Assembly: GCA_903930145.1 (NCBI GenBank)
Contig: CAIYXP010000319.1
Coordinates: forward strand, 1-51,551
Length of the DNA: 51,551 nucleotides
Source of the DNA: an uncultured Methylococcaceae bacterium
GTDB taxonomy: Bacteria; Pseudomonadota; Gammaproteobacteria; Methylococcales; Methylococcaceae
Direction: 5' to 3'
In this document: in pieces, positions 8,455-16,110 of the stretch
Layout: each line of letters begins with the position of its first letter
How positions within the stretch are numbered: the first letter of the stretch is position 1
Notes under the pieces: model-generated
Told to the model about the DNA's origin: nothing
Seen by the model: the letters and a program-made list of their open reading frames with translations, nothing else
The model's database searches: none
Made by a program: the position numbers and the translations under genes

Positions 8455-8964
8455 ATGGCGAAAATTAATAAATTGCTGATAGGCGAGTCTTTAGTGGGTG
8501 ATGGCAACGAAATTGCTCACATTGACCTGATCATGGGTCCCCGTGGCAGCAGCGCTGAAACGGCATTCGCCAACGCCTTGGTCAACAACAAGGACGGCTT
8601 CAGCACCTTGCTGGCCGTTGTTGCCCCTAACCTGGCAGTTAAGCCAAATACCATTTTGTTTAACAAAGTCACCATCAAAAATGGCAAGCAAGCCGTGCAA
8701 ATGTTTGGCCCTGCTCAGCGCGGGGTTGCTTTAGCTGTTGCCGATTCCGTGGCTGATGGCACCATTCCTGCCGACGAAGCTGACGATATTTTTATCTGCG
8801 TAGGTGTTTTCATCCATTGGTTGGCTGAGGACGATTCGAAGATTCAAGACTTCAACTACAAAGCCACCCGCGAAGCCATCAAGCGTGCCGTTGAAGGCAA
8901 GCCTACGGCTGCCGAAGTCGTCGCCCAAAAAGGCTCGATCAAGCACCCCTTCGCCCCTAACTAA
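8455..8964 (+). CDS. fae: Formaldehyde-activating enzyme
   Basis: Fae catalyses condensation of formaldehyde with H4MPT to methylene-H4MPT, the entry reaction of the H4MPT oxidation pathway, in the cytoplasm. The 169-residue length is standard. The N-terminal block [23 protein letters not shown] includes H22, which corresponds by position to the catalytic histidine described for the Methylobacterium enzyme. The [10 protein letters not shown] and [12 protein letters not shown] blocks are also characteristic. An excellent ribosome site (AGAGGAGAAG) precedes the ATG, consistent with high expression. A GC-rich hairpin follows the stop. It is separated from the CitG-like gene by a 130-base promoter region, so it is probably transcribed on its own. 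Confidence 0.97.
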   Translation: MAKINKLLIGESLVGDGNEIAHIDLIMGPRGSSAETAFANALVNNKDGFSTLLAVVAPNLAVKPNTILFNKVTIKNGKQAVQMFGPAQRGVALAVADSVADGTIPADEADDIFICVGVFIHWLAEDDSKIQDFNYKATREAIKRAVEGKPTAAEVVAQKGSIKHPFAPN

Positions 8965-8983
8965 CGAGCGGCGAGATGGAAGC

Positions 8984-9005
8984 GTTGCCCCTACCGTGGG
9001 GCAAC
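8984..9005. terminator. Hairpin terminator between fae and the convergent HisA-like gene
   Basis: GTTGCCCC and GGGGCAAC form a perfect 8-bp stem around a 6-base loop, 20 bases after the fae stop. There is no clear T-run on the plus strand. Because the next gene converges from the other side (stop at 9062), the hairpin could serve both transcripts. Confidence 0.55.
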
Positions 9006-9061
9006 CTTGCCATTAGTGGGCCAAATAAGTTTTTCCAAAGGCTTCACAGACCTGTCAACAA

Positions 9062-9748
9062 TCAGCCATAGTGCTTAAAATCCGAGTGTCCTATGACACC
9101 CGAATGTATGGCGCTGGCAATCAATGCGCCGTCAATCCCCAATTTAGCTAAACGGTTCAGATCGTCCGCGTGCCTAACCCCCCCCGCTGCAAAGATTTGT
9201 TTCCCCGGCCATTGCTTCCTAAACCAGGAAAGACGCTTAAAATCTGGCCCTTCGTTAGAACCGACATGGGCAAGACTCATAATAATGATGGTATCAGGCC
9301 AAATGCTGGGGTTACGCAAAAGGTTTTGGTCGCCCAGTAACGTTTCACCCATGAAATCCAATGAGAGGATGAATTGCTTGCCAATTTGTGGCAAGATTCC
9401 TAGGTGTTCGCTCGTCAAAGACTCGCTTCCGATGACAGGTACACTTTTACTCGTCGGGAATGGTTGCCCGTTATGCGGCATTCCCCGGTCAATCCAAAAT
9501 TGCAAATCCGTATAATGTTCTTGTAGGCTGAGAAGCAGTGCATCGTGATTGCCAATCCCCGTCAGCGCATCCAAATCGGCCACGTAGAGTGTTTTGAAGT
9601 CATGAATACCTTTCAAACCGTCAATGACAGCGTGAGGCATGGAACCCTTGCACAAAGGGGTTTGAATGGGTTTGTAATGGTCGCGTTGGCCTTTTTTGGC
9701 ATGGACGACATTTCCCTCCATCAGATCGATTACGGGTATGATTTGCAC
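9062..9748 (-). CDS. HisA-related TIM-barrel protein of the C1-cofactor island
   Basis: A 228-residue protein related to phosphoribosylformimino-5-aminoimidazole carboxamide ribotide isomerase (HisA). It starts with the HisA-type strand MQIIPVIDLMEGNVVHAKKG, continues with TLYVADLDALTG, and ends with IFAAGGVRHADDLNRLAKLGIDGALIASAIHSG, the phosphate-binding part of such barrels. Genuine HisA belongs to a histidine operon; here the surroundings are C1-cofactor genes, and HisA-like genes of unknown role occur in methylotroph H4MPT clusters. A function on a phosphoribosyl or furan-phosphate intermediate is inference. The start is a GTG at 9748, fixed by homology of the first strand. It lies only 11 bases from the divergent TTG start of the next gene. 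Confidence 0.75.
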   Translation of the reverse strand: MQIIPVIDLMEGNVVHAKKGQRDHYKPIQTPLCKGSMPHAVIDGLKGIHDFKTLYVADLDALTGIGNHDALLLSLQEHYTDLQFWIDRGMPHNGQPFPTSKSVPVIGSESLTSEHLGILPQIGKQFILSLDFMGETLLGDQNLLRNPSIWPDTIIIMSLAHVGSNEGPDFKRLSWFRKQWPGKQIFAAGGVRHADDLNRLAKLGIDGALIASAIHSGVIGHSDFKHYG

Positions 9749-9759
9749 AGGGTGCTCGC

Positions 9760-10761
9760 TTGAAAATTTTAGTGATGGAATATATTACCGGTGGAGGGAT
9801 GCGCAAGGAAACCATTCCCCAGTCTTTGGCTTGCGAAGGTGAGATAATGTTGGGAGCGGTGCTTCGTGACCTTCTCGACACGCCTATTGGTGTGGAATTA
9901 GTTGTCATGCGCGATAGCCGTCTTGCGTCGCCCTTGTTCGTTGATCGCGTACACACGGTGTGGGTTGACGAACCCAACTCGTTCCAATCAATATGGAAAG
10001 CATGGATTTGCCAATGCGATGCCATCTGGCCTATCGCGCCGGAAAATAACGGTATTCTAGAACAGCTTTGCTTGGATGTGGAAAACGTCGGCAAGTGGCT
10101 ATTGACCTCCCCCTCTGTCGCTGTTCGCCTCGCGGCCAGCAAGTTGGCCACCGTGAAGCGGTTGGCTAAATTTGGCTTGCCAGTGGTTCCAAGCTTAGCC
10201 TTGGATGGAAGTATGGACTTGACGGGCAAGGCTTGGGTGGTAAAACCTGATGATGGTTTGGGCTGTGAGGACATTCACATCATCCGTGACCAAGGCGAAA
10301 CACTTGAATTGAATCCTTCGCAAAAATGGGTCGTGCAGCCATTACTGAAAGGAGATGCCCTCAGTTTGTCGGTTTTATTGGCTGCTGGAAAAGCGCGGCT
10401 ATTGACTTGCAACCGTCAGCACATTGTAGAGAAGGGCAATGGATTCAGATTGCATGGAGTGACCGTCAATGCCTTGACCGATGTGGATGGCAGATGGCAA
10501 CGGCTCGCCGAAGACATTGCCCGTGCCATGCCCGAACTATGGGGATATGTAGGCATCGACTTGATGTTAACTGAAAGCGGACCAATCATTCTTGAGGTCA
10601 ATCCCCGTTTGACGACATCTTATGCAGGCTTGCGACTTGCGCTGGGTGGAAATCCTGCGGCTTGGGTCATCAATCTACTTTTGACTCAAGAATTACCGTC
10701 GCTTTCGACTTCCCTGCCCCAGGCTATCGAAATTGACCTAGGACGACACGATGTTGATTGA
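9760..10761 (+). CDS. ATP-grasp ligase, MfnD-like (tyramine/tyrosine-glutamate ligase type)
   Basis: A 333-residue ATP-grasp protein beginning MKILVMEYITGGGM, an opening that fits the ATP-grasp group containing methanofuran biosynthesis enzyme MfnD, which joins glutamate to tyramine. The nucleotide-binding strand is AWVVKPDDGLGCEDI, and the metal site is GIDLMLTESGPIILEVNPRLTTSY near the C-terminus. The gene starts with TTG, preceded by AGGGTG; no in-frame ATG nearby would preserve the first strand. Its end overlaps the MfnF-like gene by 11 bases, so a methanofuran-assembly operon of MfnD-like, MfnF-like and PabB is likely. The MfnD match is from family memory and not proven. Confidence 0.75.
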   Translation: MKILVMEYITGGGMRKETIPQSLACEGEIMLGAVLRDLLDTPIGVELVVMRDSRLASPLFVDRVHTVWVDEPNSFQSIWKAWICQCDAIWPIAPENNGILEQLCLDVENVGKWLLTSPSVAVRLAASKLATVKRLAKFGLPVVPSLALDGSMDLTGKAWVVKPDDGLGCEDIHIIRDQGETLELNPSQKWVVQPLLKGDALSLSVLLAAGKARLLTCNRQHIVEKGNGFRLHGVTVNALTDVDGRWQRLAEDIARAMPELWGYVGIDLMLTESGPIILEVNPRLTTSYAGLRLALGGNPAAWVINLLLTQELPSLSTSLPQAIEIDLGRHDVD

Positions 10762-11800
10762 ATGCATGGGTTGGGATATTGGCGGCGCTCATCTGAAAGC
10801 AGTGGCAATGACGGGAGGTGTAGTCGTGTCGGTCGCCCAAAAGCCCTGTCCGCTTTGGTTGGGCCTAAGCTATTTCCATACCGCGATTCGTGCCATCTTG
10901 GACGAATGGCAGCCCCCCGACACGTGTTTTCATGTTGTCACCATGACGGGGGAACTGGCTGATGTATTCAATAATCGCGTAGAAGGCGTGTTCGGGCTGA
11001 TTAGCGCCCTTTCCGAGCATGTGCCTACAGAAAATGTGATGGTATTTGCAGGTTTCGACGGGTTTTTGCCTGCCGGACAAGTGCAAGCCAAGGACGTTCC
11101 CTCCATTGCTTCGGCAAACTGGCTTGCGACGGGTTTATATGCTGCCTCCAAGCTTGACCAGGGGCTGTTAGTCGATATAGGCAGCACTACAGCCGATTTT
11201 TTGGTTTTGCGCCATGGAAGGGTTATGCTGAAAGGGTATACCGATTTTGAGCGGCTACGCCATGGCGAATTGGCCTATTGCGGCGTGGTGCGGACATCCT
11301 TAATGGCACTGACCAAAACGGCTCCGTTTGAGGGTGAGTGGATCGGCTTGATGGCGGAACATTTCGCCACCACGGCGGATGTCTATCGCCTGACGGGTGA
11401 ATTGCCGGAACACGCCGATCAAGCACCGACAGCAGATGGCGGAGAAAAATCGGTCATTGCCAGCGCTAGGCGGATTGCCCGACTGTTAGGACTGGACATG
11501 GATCATGCGCAACAGGCAACATGGAAACGGCTTGCGGCCTATTTTCGAGAAAAGCAATTGGAATGCCTCATGGCTGCCAGCATGAGTCATTTGTCGCGAG
11601 GGTTGCTTAATGGACAATCTCCTATCATTGGTGCTGGCGTAGGACGCTTTCTAGTGCAAGAATTAGCACAAAGACTCGGACACCCTTACTTGGACTTTGA
11701 CGATTTGTACCCTAAACCTTTGCCTACATCAGAATTTCATCTAGCGGATTGCGCCCCCGCCTTGGCGGTTGCCTGCTTGGCGAGGCAGTCCCATGCCTGA
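10751..11800 (+). CDS. H4MPT-linked C1-transfer pathway protein, MfnF-like (hydantoinase/sugar-kinase fold)
   Basis: A 349-residue protein of the ASKHA (actin/hexokinase/hydantoinase-like) fold. The N-terminal phosphate-1 motif MGWDIGGAHLKAV and the phosphate-2 motif GLLVDIGSTTADFLVL are clear. Proteins of this family were first annotated as probable H4MPT-linked C1-transfer pathway proteins. The archaeal member MfnF was later shown to couple the aminomethylfuran and tyramine-glutamate halves of methanofuran. The same role for a methanofuran-like cofactor is the best hypothesis here. It overlaps the upstream ligase by 11 bases and the downstream pabB by 8, giving a tight operon. Confidence 0.82.
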   Translation: MLIECMGWDIGGAHLKAVAMTGGVVVSVAQKPCPLWLGLSYFHTAIRAILDEWQPPDTCFHVVTMTGELADVFNNRVEGVFGLISALSEHVPTENVMVFAGFDGFLPAGQVQAKDVPSIASANWLATGLYAASKLDQGLLVDIGSTTADFLVLRHGRVMLKGYTDFERLRHGELAYCGVVRTSLMALTKTAPFEGEWIGLMAEHFATTADVYRLTGELPEHADQAPTADGGEKSVIASARRIARLLGLDMDHAQQATWKRLAAYFREKQLECLMAASMSHLSRGLLNGQSPIIGAGVGRFLVQELAQRLGHPYLDFDDLYPKPLPTSEFHLADCAPALAVACLARQSHA

Positions 11801-13187
11801 ACGCAAGCCAAAATATGAAGAACTGCCTTATTTCGAAGACAGTGCCGCGCTGTTCATGCCTTGGGCTGAACGCAGTTGGGCTGTTTTTTTGGATAGCGGT
11901 TTTCCGCATAGTCGGCAAGGCCGTTTTGACATCATTACGGCTGACCCTTACTGTACCTTGGTCACCCAAGGCAAGGTGACGGAAGTTCGCCATCGGGAGG
12001 GGCTTAGATTTTCTGAAGAAGACCCATTTGAACTGGTCAAGCAGGCGCTTGGGGATGTGGTGGAAACCGCTTCAGATTTTAATCTGCCATTTTTTGGTGG
12101 GGCGATTGGTTATTTTGCCTATGATTTGGCTAGACGATTGGAAAAATTGCCGTCTCTTGCCGCTGACGAGGAAAACATCCCCGACATGGTGGTTGGCATT
12201 TACGATTGGGCCGTGGTGGTGGACCATGTAGATCGTAAATCTTGGTTGGTGGGGCTGGGGCGCGACCCTGCCACTTTGGCTCGCTGGCCGCATTTGTGCC
12301 ATGCCTTCAGCCAAATTCCCATCATCAACTGGCCTCACGAGAGTTTTAGCATTTTGCAAGACACCCAGTCCAATATGGACAGGGCGTTTTATGCCGAGGC
12401 ATTTCGACGCATTCAACATTACATACACGAAGGCGATTGCTACCAAGTGAATTTGGCGCAACGTTTTTCCGCCAAGTGCGAGGGTAACCCTTGGACGGCC
12501 TATGAAACCTTGCGCCACATCAATCCTGCGCCGTTCAGCGCATTCCTGGACTTTCCCATGGTGCAGGTATTGAGTTCATCGCCAGAACGCTTTCTGAAAG
12601 TCACAGACGGGGTGGTGGAAACCAAACCGATCAAAGGTACCCGTCCGCGTTCGCCAATCCCCGAAGAAGACATGTACAGTCTGCAAGCACTGCAAGAAAG
12701 CCTCAAGGATCGGGCGGAAAATTTGATGATAGTCGATTTGTTGCGCAATGACATCGGCAAGAATTGCCAACCCGGCTCCGTGCATGTGCCGCATTTGTTC
12801 GCCACTGAGAGCTATGCCACCGTCCACCATCTGGTTAGCACGGTACGCGGACAGTTGACGAAAGGACAACATGCCCTGGATTTGTTGCGAGGTTGTTTCC
12901 CCGGTGGGTCCATCACTGGCGCACCCAAGATTCGCTCCATGGAAATCATTGAGGAACTGGAACCGCAAAGGCGCGGTATTTATTGCGGCTCCATCGGCTA
13001 TATTGGTTATGACGGCAATATGGATAGTAATATCGCCATCCGTACCCTAGTTCATTCGGACCAGCGCATCCGCTTTTATGCGGGCGGTGGTATCACGGTC
13101 GATTCGGACTCGGAAAAGGAATACCAAGAGTGTTACCACAAGGCTGCGGCGATGTTGACTTTATTGAACCATTTTAAGAAAAGATGA
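11793..13187 (+). CDS. pabB: Aminodeoxychorismate synthase component I
   Basis: A 464-residue chorismate-utilising enzyme that makes 4-amino-4-deoxychorismate, the precursor of p-aminobenzoate. Conserved parts include VLSSSPERFL, KPIKGTRPRS, ENLMIVDLLRNDIG, FPGGSITGAPKIRSMEIIEELE and the terminal RFYAGGGITVDSD. The PIKGT motif is that expected for PabB rather than anthranilate synthase. The start is placed at ATG 11793, overlapping the preceding stop; the frame is open from 11769. The cluster setting suggests it feeds p-aminobenzoate to beta-RFAP synthase for H4MPT as well as to folate. No PabA or PabC gene is visible in the window. Confidence 0.93.
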   Translation: MPERKPKYEELPYFEDSAALFMPWAERSWAVFLDSGFPHSRQGRFDIITADPYCTLVTQGKVTEVRHREGLRFSEEDPFELVKQALGDVVETASDFNLPFFGGAIGYFAYDLARRLEKLPSLAADEENIPDMVVGIYDWAVVVDHVDRKSWLVGLGRDPATLARWPHLCHAFSQIPIINWPHESFSILQDTQSNMDRAFYAEAFRRIQHYIHEGDCYQVNLAQRFSAKCEGNPWTAYETLRHINPAPFSAFLDFPMVQVLSSSPERFLKVTDGVVETKPIKGTRPRSPIPEEDMYSLQALQESLKDRAENLMIVDLLRNDIGKNCQPGSVHVPHLFATESYATVHHLVSTVRGQLTKGQHALDLLRGCFPGGSITGAPKIRSMEIIEELEPQRRGIYCGSIGYIGYDGNMDSNIAIRTLVHSDQRIRFYAGGGITVDSDSEKEYQECYHKAAAMLTLLNHFKKR

Positions 13188-13233
13188 CATTTCGTAATAT
13201 CTCGCCAGAAACCACCATCACGGGGTTGATTTG

Positions 13234-15096
13234 TCAAACTATCCTAGCCCCTTCAACCCCTGCAAACTTGCGCTCAAACCGTGCATTTCCGCCCTCGGCA
13301 TTGATGATTAAGGTTTCGCCCGGAAACTCGACCGCTTGTTTGATCCTTTGCAATATCTTGACTGCCTTGCGTTTGCTGTGTAAACGGAATCTGGCAGTGA
13401 CCGTGTAGGCTAACACGTAGAACGGACGGTTGGGAAAATGGCGGACTCGCTTTTTGACCAAATAGGCTTTGCGCAGACCCACAACCGATTTCAATTCAGT
13501 TTGCAATTGGACAAGCTGGTCTTCAGTCAAACCGTGAGGGTCGAGAAGGTCATTCGGTAGCAACTCATTCCTTTCAATTTCGGCAAATTGGCTTTTTTGG
13601 GTGTTTTCGAGAAAGCGATTGTGCCAAAGTAGGGCCTCTTCTTGGCGACCGTGACGCCAGCAATAATCACGCAAAACTTCACAAGCATTGACGGAGGCTT
13701 CTTCGTCAAGCCTCATCGCCTGTTCGATCAGTTCAAATCCTGACTCATCATCACGGGCCAGTAAGCGTATGCCCACGCTGAAATTGAACAAGGCACTGTC
13801 GGGCGCATCATTGAGCAAGGCACGAAACTGGTCTAGCGCAGAATCGGCATCATTGCCCACCGTTTCGGTGAGTTTGGCTCTTTCATAAGCATACTCTGGC
13901 GCAAGCTTATGGTTGTCTATGCACTGTTGTTCAAGCTCGACTAGCCGTCGGCGGCTTTCTTGCACTTGTTCATGCCGCTCCTGCCAAGCTGGCTCAATAG
14001 TTTTTAGCCAATTCCGGTCAAAATTTTCGGTGATGGCGGCGAGTGCCTTGCCTAGCAATTGATCGGCTGCTTGCCCCGGTTCGGGCGGGTTAAGATGCGG
14101 TGTTTCGCCTATGGCTTGTAGGCGGTCTGACAGTGCGGGGTGAGTGTCGGCTGAGGTGGTTTGATTGGTCAACGCCCGTTCCAGCCAAGTTTTAGTGCGG
14201 TTCTGGTCGAGTTCAAGGGCGAAACGATCGCCCATGCCGGCAAAAGGCCCGAAGTTGGGCTTCGGGAGGTCATCCGCTTGTTTGTAGATTTGCGGCCAGT
14301 AATATTCACTGATATAGCTGCTGACCACATCCACATTGGTCAGCGCTTCGGCTGCCGTGCGAGGGGACGTGAGCCGGGCTGAGGTTGCGTCGGCTTCGTA
14401 TTCATTGGCACGGGCCAAGGGAAACGAATAAGCATTAAAATAAGGCGCATACCAGTTCAGGAAGGGGGTGAACAAGAAACTGCCCTTGCTTTTGTTGGAC
14501 TCCAACTGCCCCATCAGACGGCTCCAACGTAAGCGTTGAAGGTAAATCCAATTCGACAAGCGTCCATGGCCTTTGGCGAGATGCCCGAATTCATGCGCCA
14601 AAACCGCCTTGAATTGATCGACGGTCAAGGATTTCATCAACGGCAAGCCAAGCAGCAAATAATTTTTATGCCAGCCAAACATGCCAAGCCTAGGGATTTG
14701 GACCACACCGGCATTTAAATCCTCGGTCACCAGTACGTGGTGAAAATGAGGAGCGCCGAGTTTGGCAGAAAGTTCGCGGATCATCGCAAACAGTTCGGGG
14801 GCTTCATGGGCGCGTATTGCCGCACCAGTAGGCGGCAAGACTTTGACCCATAGGGATTTTAAAATCATCCACAGGAAAAGCCACACTACCACAATCAACT
14901 TCAGCGCAAGAGCGCCAAGCATTTTGATGGAAATTAGTAAAACCAAGAAGGTGGCGGCTACGAGAATGAACACAAGCCCTAGGTAGGCATTGCCTAGCAT
15001 TGCCAATAGCAATACACGCAGTTTATAGCCAAGGGGGTTGCGACGGGCCAGCCCTTCGAGTTTGGACACCAGTTGATCAAAGTCATCGTTGGTCAT
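13234..15096 (-). CDS. M48-family membrane zinc metallopeptidase with C-terminal repeat-like region
   Basis: A 620-residue protein. Two hydrophobic stretches near residues 26-57 and 60-82 anchor it in the inner membrane. The zinc motif HEFGH is at 168-172 (AVLAHEFGHLAKGH), and the third ligand is in ARANEYEADATSARL near residue 233, as in M48/HtpX-type peptidases. The C-terminal ~250 residues are helical and look like TPR/Sel1-type scaffolding (ALDQFRALLNDAPDSALFNFSVGIRLLARDD). The target is unknown. The gene converges with pabB across 46 bases and has no operon partner. Confidence 0.85.
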   Translation of the reverse strand: MTNDDFDQLVSKLEGLARRNPLGYKLRVLLLAMLGNAYLGLVFILVAATFLVLLISIKMLGALALKLIVVVWLFLWMILKSLWVKVLPPTGAAIRAHEAPELFAMIRELSAKLGAPHFHHVLVTEDLNAGVVQIPRLGMFGWHKNYLLLGLPLMKSLTVDQFKAVLAHEFGHLAKGHGRLSNWIYLQRLRWSRLMGQLESNKSKGSFLFTPFLNWYAPYFNAYSFPLARANEYEADATSARLTSPRTAAEALTNVDVVSSYISEYYWPQIYKQADDLPKPNFGPFAGMGDRFALELDQNRTKTWLERALTNQTTSADTHPALSDRLQAIGETPHLNPPEPGQAADQLLGKALAAITENFDRNWLKTIEPAWQERHEQVQESRRRLVELEQQCIDNHKLAPEYAYERAKLTETVGNDADSALDQFRALLNDAPDSALFNFSVGIRLLARDDESGFELIEQAMRLDEEASVNACEVLRDYCWRHGRQEEALLWHNRFLENTQKSQFAEIERNELLPNDLLDPHGLTEDQLVQLQTELKSVVGLRKAYLVKKRVRHFPNRPFYVLAYTVTARFRLHSKRKAVKILQRIKQAVEFPGETLIINAEGGNARFERKFAGVEGARIV

Positions 15097-15308
15097 TGCA
15101 ACTCCTAGCTGAAGTTTATGCCGAACAATCCCCTGAGGGTTAAGTTTACCTGATTGCCAACTTCTTAATGGCTTAGTGTTGCCCGTTTTCCATCAAATTG
15201 AGTCAGGGTTCGATTTTTTCTATGATGTTTTTTTTCAAGCGTTCAATAACCAAGGGAATTACGTTCAACTTCGCTTAAAGTCGGCTCCAGCCGGGCTGAT
15301 CCCAGCCC

Positions 15309-16100
15309 TTAATAAGCCTCCTGCAACCTTGAACGCATGTGATTAATTTTTTCCAAGGTCAACGGTTGCCGTTTTTCGTCCCATTCGACACCGCCCAAGC
15401 GCATTGCCAGTTCGTGGCAAGTGCCAACTAAGTCATCGAACACTTCCAAAGGGTCGTCTACTTGGGGGGGTTGGAAAAACAGCACTACGCCGGGACACTC
15501 GAAATTTTCCATGTCTTTGATGGGGAAAGTTCCGGGTTCCACCAAACTGGCAACACTGAACAAGGGGACACGGTACTCCCGGTCATAGCGGTGGTAGATT
15601 CCCATATCGCCGTAAATCAAGCGTAAATCGTCCAAGGCATCGCGCAGTTGCAAGCCATTGAAGAACTCGGTCTTGGAAACTACGCTGATCTGAATCAGGA
15701 AGGGCGCTCCCAAAGGATCGGTTCTAGGCTGCTCCCTGCGAGAAGTTTCCGGGGCCGAAGGTCTATGAGTCGTTTCGTGTGAAATCGGCTTATGGACGGG
15801 CGGTTTTGGCCTTTCCATGACCAAGTCGAGGTCTTCACCCTCCGGTTCATTCAAGGTGATGGGCGGGTCAATGTCCTTTTTCCCCAACTTGCCGCTGTAA
15901 AATCCCGCTTTGGCTGGTTTTGACACATCATTATATTCGGGTGGATCATCCTCGCCTTCCAACTCGTCATACTCGCCGCGCTGGTTGACAAAATCCAGCA
16001 TTTTTTTCTTATAACGCCCCCAGACATAAACGCCTAAGATGATGATGGCACCGGCGACGGCTAATACCAAGCGTAGTGTTTGACTATCCATTCGATCCAT
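15309..16100 (-). CDS. zipA: Cell division protein ZipA
   Basis: A bitopic inner-membrane protein that tethers FtsZ at the division ring. Residues ~8-27 are a transmembrane segment (LRLVLAVAGAIIILGVYVWG) followed by basic residues, then an acidic and proline-rich linker, then a ZipA C-terminal domain with FFNGLQLRDALDDLRLIYGDMGIYHR and VLFFQPPQVDDPLEVFDDLV. The start is ATG 16100, which has AGAGGT upstream and lies inside the end of smc, so the genes overlap by 12 bases. The smc-zipA order is typical of Gammaproteobacteria and usually continues to ligA; here the next minus-strand gene is the M48 peptidase. Confidence 0.9.
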   Translation of the reverse strand: MDRMDSQTLRLVLAVAGAIIILGVYVWGRYKKKMLDFVNQRGEYDELEGEDDPPEYNDVSKPAKAGFYSGKLGKKDIDPPITLNEPEGEDLDLVMERPKPPVHKPISHETTHRPSAPETSRREQPRTDPLGAPFLIQISVVSKTEFFNGLQLRDALDDLRLIYGDMGIYHRYDREYRVPLFSVASLVEPGTFPIKDMENFECPGVVLFFQPPQVDDPLEVFDDLVGTCHELAMRLGGVEWDEKRQPLTLEKINHMRSRLQEAY

Positions 16101-16110
16101 TACAATACCT

